Shown piece by piece: positions 23,085 to 27,431 of a stretch of DNA of 27,431 bases. Made by a program: the position numbers and the translations under genes. Source of the stretch: Rhodobacteraceae bacterium UBA3069 (GTDB taxonomy: Bacteria > Pseudomonadota > Alphaproteobacteria > Rhodobacterales > Rhodobacteraceae); the NCBI GenBank assembly GCA_002366795.1, contig DFBX01000014.1, positions 1 to 27,431 of the forward strand, in the 5' to 3' direction. Numbering within the stretch: the first letter of the stretch is position 1; every line of letters begins with the position of its first letter. The notes beneath the pieces were generated by a model, which was given only the letters and a program-made list of their open reading frames with translations, searched no databases and was not told the origin of the DNA.

Positions 23085-24938
23085 ATGACAATGACCACAG
23101 ACACCAGCGCAGTGACCGCGCCGCATTCGGTCCGCACGAAAACCCGCCCTGACGGCGCGCTGATCCTGCGCTCGGGGCACCAGATGGGCCCCGGGTGGAC
23201 CGCACCTCGGACTGGCTGCACAACTGGGCCGAACGCACCCCCGATGCGGTGTTCATCGCCCAACGATCCGGCACCGGCTGGCGCGAGGTCACCTATGCCG
23301 AGGCGCTGCAAATCACCCGAAACCTGGCCATCTGGTTGCTGGACCAAGGGCTTGAGGGGAAGGGACCGATCGCGATCCTGTCGGGCAATTCGGTGGATCA
23401 CGGGTTGCTGTCGCTGGCCGCGCAATACGCGGGCCTCGCCACCGCCCCCGTGGCCGAGCAATACTCGCTGATTCCCGGTGCCCATGACCGCTTGGTCCAT
23501 GTGATCGAACTGATCCAACCGGGGCTGTTATTCACGGATGACGCCGCCCGCTATGGCGAGGCGCTGATGCTGCCTGCGCTGAAAGAAATTCCGGTGCTGA
23601 CCTCGCGCCCCGATGGTGCGCCACGCCCCGTTGCCGCGATGCAAGATGCCCTGCGCGGCGGCGCATCGGATGTGGATGCCGCCCGCGCGGCCGTCACGCC
23701 CGACACGCTGGGCAAGGTGCTGTTCACCTCTGGTTCCACCTCGCATCCCAAGGGGGGTGATCACTACCCACCGGATGATATGCGTGAACCAGACCCAGAT
23801 CGCCGACGCCTTTCCGGTGCTGCGCGCGCGCCCACCGAAAATTCTGGACTGGCTGCCGTGGAACCACGTCTTTGGCGGCTCGCACAACTTCAACATGATG
23901 CTCGCAAATGGCGGCGCGCTGTATATCGATGATGGCAAGCCGACCGATGCGCTGTTCCCGCGCAGCCTTGAAAATATGCAGATGCATACCGGCACGCTGG
24001 CCTTCAACGTGCTCATGGGCTTTGCCCGCCAAGTGGCGGCCCTGCGCCAAGATGCGGATCTGCGCCGCCGCTTCTATACCGGCCTCGATTTCACCTTCTA
24101 CGCGGGCGCGTCCCTGCCGCAGGACATCTGGGATGCTTTGGGCGACATGGCGCGCGAGGTCACCGGATCCGTGCCGCTGATGGTGTCCTCCTGGGGGATG
24201 ACCGAAACTGGCCCTGCCACTCTGATCACGCATGAACGGGTGGGCCGCTCCGGTATCGTTGGCGTGCCCATGACGGGCACGGAAATCAAACTGATCCCTG
24301 ATGACAACCGATACGAAGTCCGCGTCAAGGGCCCGAACATCATGCCGGGCGATTTCAACGCACCGAAAAAAGCCGCCGAAAGTTTCGACGACGAAGGCTT
24401 CCTGATCACCGGCGACGCCATGAAATTCGTCAACCCCGATGACGATGACCGCGGCCTCAGCTTCGATGGCCGCATTTCGGACGATTTCAAACTGACCTCG
24501 GGCACATGGGTGCGCGTTGCCGCCCTGCGCGGGCAGCTGATGACCGCGCTTGACGGGCTGGCAGGTGACATCGTGATCACCGGGCAGGACCGTAGTGAAC
24601 TGGGCGTTCTGATCTTCCCCGCCACCCCGATGGCAGGTGAAAACGGCGCTGTCACCGACCCGGAATTCACCGCGAAAATCACCGCCGCGCTTGCCCCGCT
24701 TGCCAAGGCCACAACCGGCTCCTCGACCCGGGTGGGCCGCGCTATGGTGCTGGCCGATCCGCCCAGCCTCGAAGCGCATGAAATGACCGCCAAGGGCAAC
24801 CTGAACACCCGCAAACTGCTGCAAAATCGCGCCGAACTGGTCGCCCGCCTTTACGCCGATGGCCCCGGGCGCGCTGATCTTCTGATTTTCGTTTTGCCAA
24901 CAATACTCCCGCCGGAGGCTCCCGCCCCATCCACTTGA
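23085..24938 (+). pseudogene. Feruloyl-CoA-synthase-like CoA ligase 2, two compensating frameshifts
   Basis: This ANL-type aryl-CoA ligase is about 617 residues once corrected. It opens with TRPDGALILRSGHQMGP, breaks in the run GGGCCCCGGG (about 23186-23195, one base missing), and continues as VDRTSDWLHNWAERTPDAV one frame over. It returns to the first frame at a six-G run (23752-23757, one G too many), where FTSGSTSHPKG joins GVITTHRMI. The rest (DWLPWNHVFGGSHNFNMML, SSWGMTETGPATL, GSSTRVGRAMV) is well conserved. The P-loop reads GSTSHPKG instead of GSTGxPK. The roughly 560-bp middle segment keeps good protein sequence in its own frame, so the changes are recent or sequencing errors. GGGAGGAG precedes the ATG. 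Confidence 0.87.
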
Positions 24939-24952
24939 AAGGACGCCCGAAC

Positions 24953-25825
24953 ATGGTTGATCTCTCCAAGGTCCGCGCCATCGACATCCACACCCATGCC
25001 GAGGAACCCTGCGGCTGCCATGCCGACGACGGGTATGATGACCTGCAATCCACCATGGCGAAATATTTCCGCGCGCCGTGGGAACACCCGCCGACCATCC
25101 CCGAAACCGCGGCCCATTACCGTGAACAGAACATCGCCGCCGTGATCTTCCCCGTCGATGCCGAGCGCGAGACCGGTTATCGCCGCTACAACAACGACGA
25201 GGTGGCCGAACTGGTCGCGGAAAATTCCGACGTGCTGATCCAGTTCGGTTCGATCGATCCGTGGAAGGGCAAGATGGGCGTGCGCGAAGCAAAGCGCCTG
25301 ATGCGCGACTATGGCGTCAAGGGTTTCAAGTTCCACCCTACCATGCAGGGCTTCTACCCGAATGACCGCATGGCCTATGAACTGTACGAGGCGATCCAGG
25401 ACGAGGGTGGCATCGCGCTGTTCCACACAGGCCAGACCGGTGTTGGTTCGGGCATGCCCGGGGGCAACGGGATGCGGCTGAAATATTCCAACCCGATGTA
25501 CATGGATAACGTGGCGGTGGATTTCCCCGACCTGAAAATCATCCTCGCGCACCCGTCCTTCCCTTGGCAGGAAGAGGCGCTGTCCGTGGCCCAGCACAAG
25601 CCCAATGTCTATATAGACCTGTCCGGCTGGTCCCCGAAATACTTCCCGCCAATCCTGGTGAAATACTGCAAATCGATCCTGAAGAAAAAGGTGCTGTTCG
25701 GGTCTGACTGGCCGATGATCACCCCCGAACGCTGGCTGTCCGATTTCGATAAGATCGACATCAAGGAAGAACTGCGCGAGGACATCATCAAGGGCAATGC
25801 CGCACGTCTGCTGGGCCTAGCATGA
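24953..25825 (+). CDS. Amidohydrolase-2 family protein, possible aryl beta-ketoacyl-CoA hydrolase
   Basis: This 290-residue TIM-barrel metal-dependent hydrolase has the ligands DIHTHAE (His13, His15), LFHTG (His158), LAHPS (His200) and FGSDWP (Asp252). The N-terminal cysteine-rich stretch EEPCGCHADDGYDD is distinctive. The family includes decarboxylases (ACMSD, gamma-resorcylate) and the 4-hydroxyphenyl-beta-ketoacyl-CoA hydrolases CouO/PhdC of hydroxycinnamate catabolism. Neighbours (CoA ligase, hydratase, acyl-CoA dehydrogenase, MarR) favour the second. It would then release free hydroxybenzoate and acetyl-CoA. AAAGGA precedes the ATG, and its TGA overlaps the next ATG by 4 nt. The exact reaction is inferred from context. 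Confidence 0.82.
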   Translation: MVDLSKVRAIDIHTHAEEPCGCHADDGYDDLQSTMAKYFRAPWEHPPTIPETAAHYREQNIAAVIFPVDAERETGYRRYNNDEVAELVAENSDVLIQFGSIDPWKGKMGVREAKRLMRDYGVKGFKFHPTMQGFYPNDRMAYELYEAIQDEGGIALFHTGQTGVGSGMPGGNGMRLKYSNPMYMDNVAVDFPDLKIILAHPSFPWQEEALSVAQHKPNVYIDLSGWSPKYFPPILVKYCKSILKKKVLFGSDWPMITPERWLSDFDKIDIKEELREDIIKGNAARLLGLA

Positions 25826-27360
25826 CCCCGTTCAAGGCCCCTGTCGACGATATCCTGTTCACCCTTAGGGCCTGCGGGGCCGAAGGGTTGGACAGCTGGG
25901 ATGACGATCTGATGACCCAGATCGCCGAAGCCTTCGCCAGCTTTGCCGAGGCAGAGCTGGCCCCGCTGGACGAGCCCTCGGACAAGCAGGGCGCGCGGTT
26001 TGAAAACGGCCGTGTGCGGATGCCGGACGGGGTTCGCGCCGCCATTGACGCCTATGCCGAACAGGGCTGGTGCGGGCTGACCGCGCCAGAGGAATTCGGC
26101 GGGCAGGGGTTGGACGGGTTGGCACTGACCATCACATCCGAGATTTTCTCGGGTGCGAACCATGCCATGCAAATGGTGACCGGCCTTTTGCCGGGGGCGA
26201 TCCGCGTCTTGCAGAATTTCGGCTCTGATGCGCAGCAGGCCGCGCTGATCCCTGAACTGGCCGGAGGTGAACGGCTTTCGACCATGGCGCTGACCGAACC
26301 GGGCGCGGGGTCCGATCTGGGCCGCATCCGCACCCGCGCGACGCCCTCGGGCGATGGCTGGTCCATCACCGGCGAAAAGATCTTTATCTCGAACGGCGAT
26401 CAGGACATCCGCAACAAGATCCTGCACCTGGTTCTGGCCCGCACCGGCGCGGCCGATAGCGGTGTGAAGGGCCTGTCGCTTTTCGCCTGCCTGTCCGACC
26501 GCGCCGATGGCAGCCGCAACCCCGTCAAGGTCACGCGGATCGAGGAAAAGATGGGCCTGCATGGCAGCCCTACCTGTCAGATGGCCTTTGACGGGGCCGA
26601 GGCGCAGTTGATCGGCGAAGAGGGCGCAGGCCTGAAGGGCATGTTCTCGATGATGAACCACGCCCGGATCGGCGTGGCCCTTCAAGGCGTGGCCCATGCC
26701 ACCCGCGCCCATGCCATCGCCGCCGCATATACGGCCGAACGCCAGCAGGGGCGCGGGGCCGATGGCAAGCCCGTCACGCTGGACCAGCATCCCAACTTGG
26801 CCCATATGCTGGCCGAGGCGCGGGCGATATCGCTGCTGGGGCGGGCCATCACCCACACCGCCGTGATCGAACTGGAGCGTGGAGCCAATCCTGCCCTTGT
26901 TGATTTCCTGACCCCCGTGGCCAAGCATTTCTGCTCCAAGGGTGGCAGCCGCGCCGCCGATCTGGGGATGCAATGCCTTGGCGGCTATGGCTACCTGAAC
27001 GAATACAGGGTCGAACAGACATGGCGCGACGCCCGCATCACCCGCATCTACGAGGGCGCAACGGCCATCCATGCCTTGACCATCGCGGGCCGCATGGCGC
27101 AAAGCCCCGCAGGGGATGCCTTTGCCAATTTCTGGGCCGCACGCGTGGATCCGGCCGATCTGGCGATCTGGCAAGAGGGGCGCGCGGCCCTGACCAACCC
27201 GCCCGAACAGGCCGAGGATTTCATGGCCCTGACCGAATGGCTGCTGTGCCGTGCGCTGGCACCGTTGTTCGACGGGCACGCTGGCGCGCCGGCCGTGGCA
27301 CGCTACATCGACCGGCAGGCATATCTTGGCCCCCTGTCGCGGGACCGGCTGGCCGGCTGA
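25822..27360 (+). CDS. Acyl-CoA dehydrogenase
   Basis: This 512-residue FAD enzyme would introduce a double bond into an acyl-CoA. It has MALTEPGAGSDLGRIRTRA (about 155-173), the acyl-CoA dehydrogenase signature 1, the GEKIFIS strand (184-190) and LGGYGYLNEYRVEQ (386-399). RITRIYEGATAIHA carries the probable catalytic Glu411. The extra N-terminal and C-terminal parts make it longer than short-chain enzymes and resemble the DmdC/FadE5-like group. It overlaps the amidohydrolase gene (ATGA). In this operon it would convert a hydroxyphenylpropionyl-CoA to a hydroxycinnamoyl-CoA, so both saturated and unsaturated side chains could be used. Confidence 0.9.
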   Translation: MTPFKAPVDDILFTLRACGAEGLDSWDDDLMTQIAEAFASFAEAELAPLDEPSDKQGARFENGRVRMPDGVRAAIDAYAEQGWCGLTAPEEFGGQGLDGLALTITSEIFSGANHAMQMVTGLLPGAIRVLQNFGSDAQQAALIPELAGGERLSTMALTEPGAGSDLGRIRTRATPSGDGWSITGEKIFISNGDQDIRNKILHLVLARTGAADSGVKGLSLFACLSDRADGSRNPVKVTRIEEKMGLHGSPTCQMAFDGAEAQLIGEEGAGLKGMFSMMNHARIGVALQGVAHATRAHAIAAAYTAERQQGRGADGKPVTLDQHPNLAHMLAEARAISLLGRAITHTAVIELERGANPALVDFLTPVAKHFCSKGGSRAADLGMQCLGGYGYLNEYRVEQTWRDARITRIYEGATAIHALTIAGRMAQSPAGDAFANFWAARVDPADLAIWQEGRAALTNPPEQAEDFMALTEWLLCRALAPLFDGHAGAPAVARYIDRQAYLGPLSRDRLAG

Positions 27361-27431
27361 CGGGCGGGCCGCGCAGATCGTCGGCATATCCCCGTCGAAA
27401 AAACAAACACCTAGTGTTCCGCGCCTGACAT
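27361..27431. other. Right-edge non-coding end with a small palindrome
   Basis: No gene is recognisable after the acyl-CoA dehydrogenase stop. AACAC-CTA-GTGTT (27406-27418) is a perfect 5-base-arm inverted repeat in an AT-richer stretch. It might belong to the promoter of a gene beyond the window. Confidence 0.4.

Noticed and set aside
21835..24938. Classical ferulate-to-vanillin pathway (ligase plus hydratase-lyase)
   Set aside because: No aldehyde dehydrogenase or protocatechuate genes are present, while an acyl-CoA dehydrogenase and a hydrolase are; beta-oxidation fits better, though the lyase is not excluded.
25609..27387. 592-codon open frame on the minus strand
   Set aside because: It is antisense to the acyl-CoA dehydrogenase, which has a full signature and coupled start; there is no recognisable domain in the antisense frame.

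Overview
The window is high-GC DNA with dense, tightly overlapping operons. It suggests an alphaproteobacterium of the Rhodobacteraceae/Roseobacter type. The reasons are TRAP transporters, an fdsGBA-type formate dehydrogenase, a RutR/hydantoinase/ThiY-ABC cluster, and an intergenic GC-hairpin element (about 7636-7680) of a style I associate with that family. No rRNA, tRNA, CRISPR array, transposase or phage gene was seen.

Layout. (1) 1-3175, minus strand: a LysR regulator, then fdsG, fdsB and the 5' end of fdsA, encoding NAD-linked molybdenum formate dehydrogenase. A LysR-type palindrome overlaps the end of the LysR gene. (2) 3229-5523: a feruloyl-CoA-synthase-like ligase (minus, frame-broken near its 3' end) is divergent from a DUF3237 gene. 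A palindrome lies between them. (3) 5565-13058: a RutR-like TetR repressor is divergent from N-carbamoyl-beta-alanine amidohydrolase, dihydropyrimidinase and a four-gene ABC importer, ending at a strong terminator. A near-perfect RutR operator sits in the divergent promoter. (4) 13132-21725: a MarR repressor is divergent from gentisate 1,2-dioxygenase (in-frame stop), fumarylpyruvate hydrolase, maleylpyruvate isomerase, two tandem DctP proteins (the first frameshifted), DctQ, DctM and a 3-hydroxybenzoate 6-hydroxylase-like FAD enzyme. (5) 21835-27360: enoyl-CoA hydratase, a second MarR, a second CoA ligase (two compensating frameshifts), an amidohydrolase-2 protein and an acyl-CoA dehydrogenase.

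How the genes may work together. Regions 2, 4 and 5 share one operator, TTATG-N3-CATA(A/G), at three promoters, so they look like a single MarR regulon. The enzyme set fits chain-shortening of a meta-hydroxylated phenylpropanoid as CoA thioesters (ligase, acyl-CoA dehydrogenase, hydratase, ketoacyl-CoA hydrolase). This would give 3-hydroxybenzoate, then gentisate by the hydroxylase, then ring cleavage and hydrolysis to fumarate and pyruvate, with the TRAP system importing the aromatic acid. This is inference. The hydroxyacyl-CoA dehydrogenase step is not in the window.

Five coding lesions (four single-base indels and one in-frame stop) all fall in this aromatic regulon and none in the formate or pyrimidine genes. 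Several lie in G/C runs, so sequencing error and real pathway decay are both possible.
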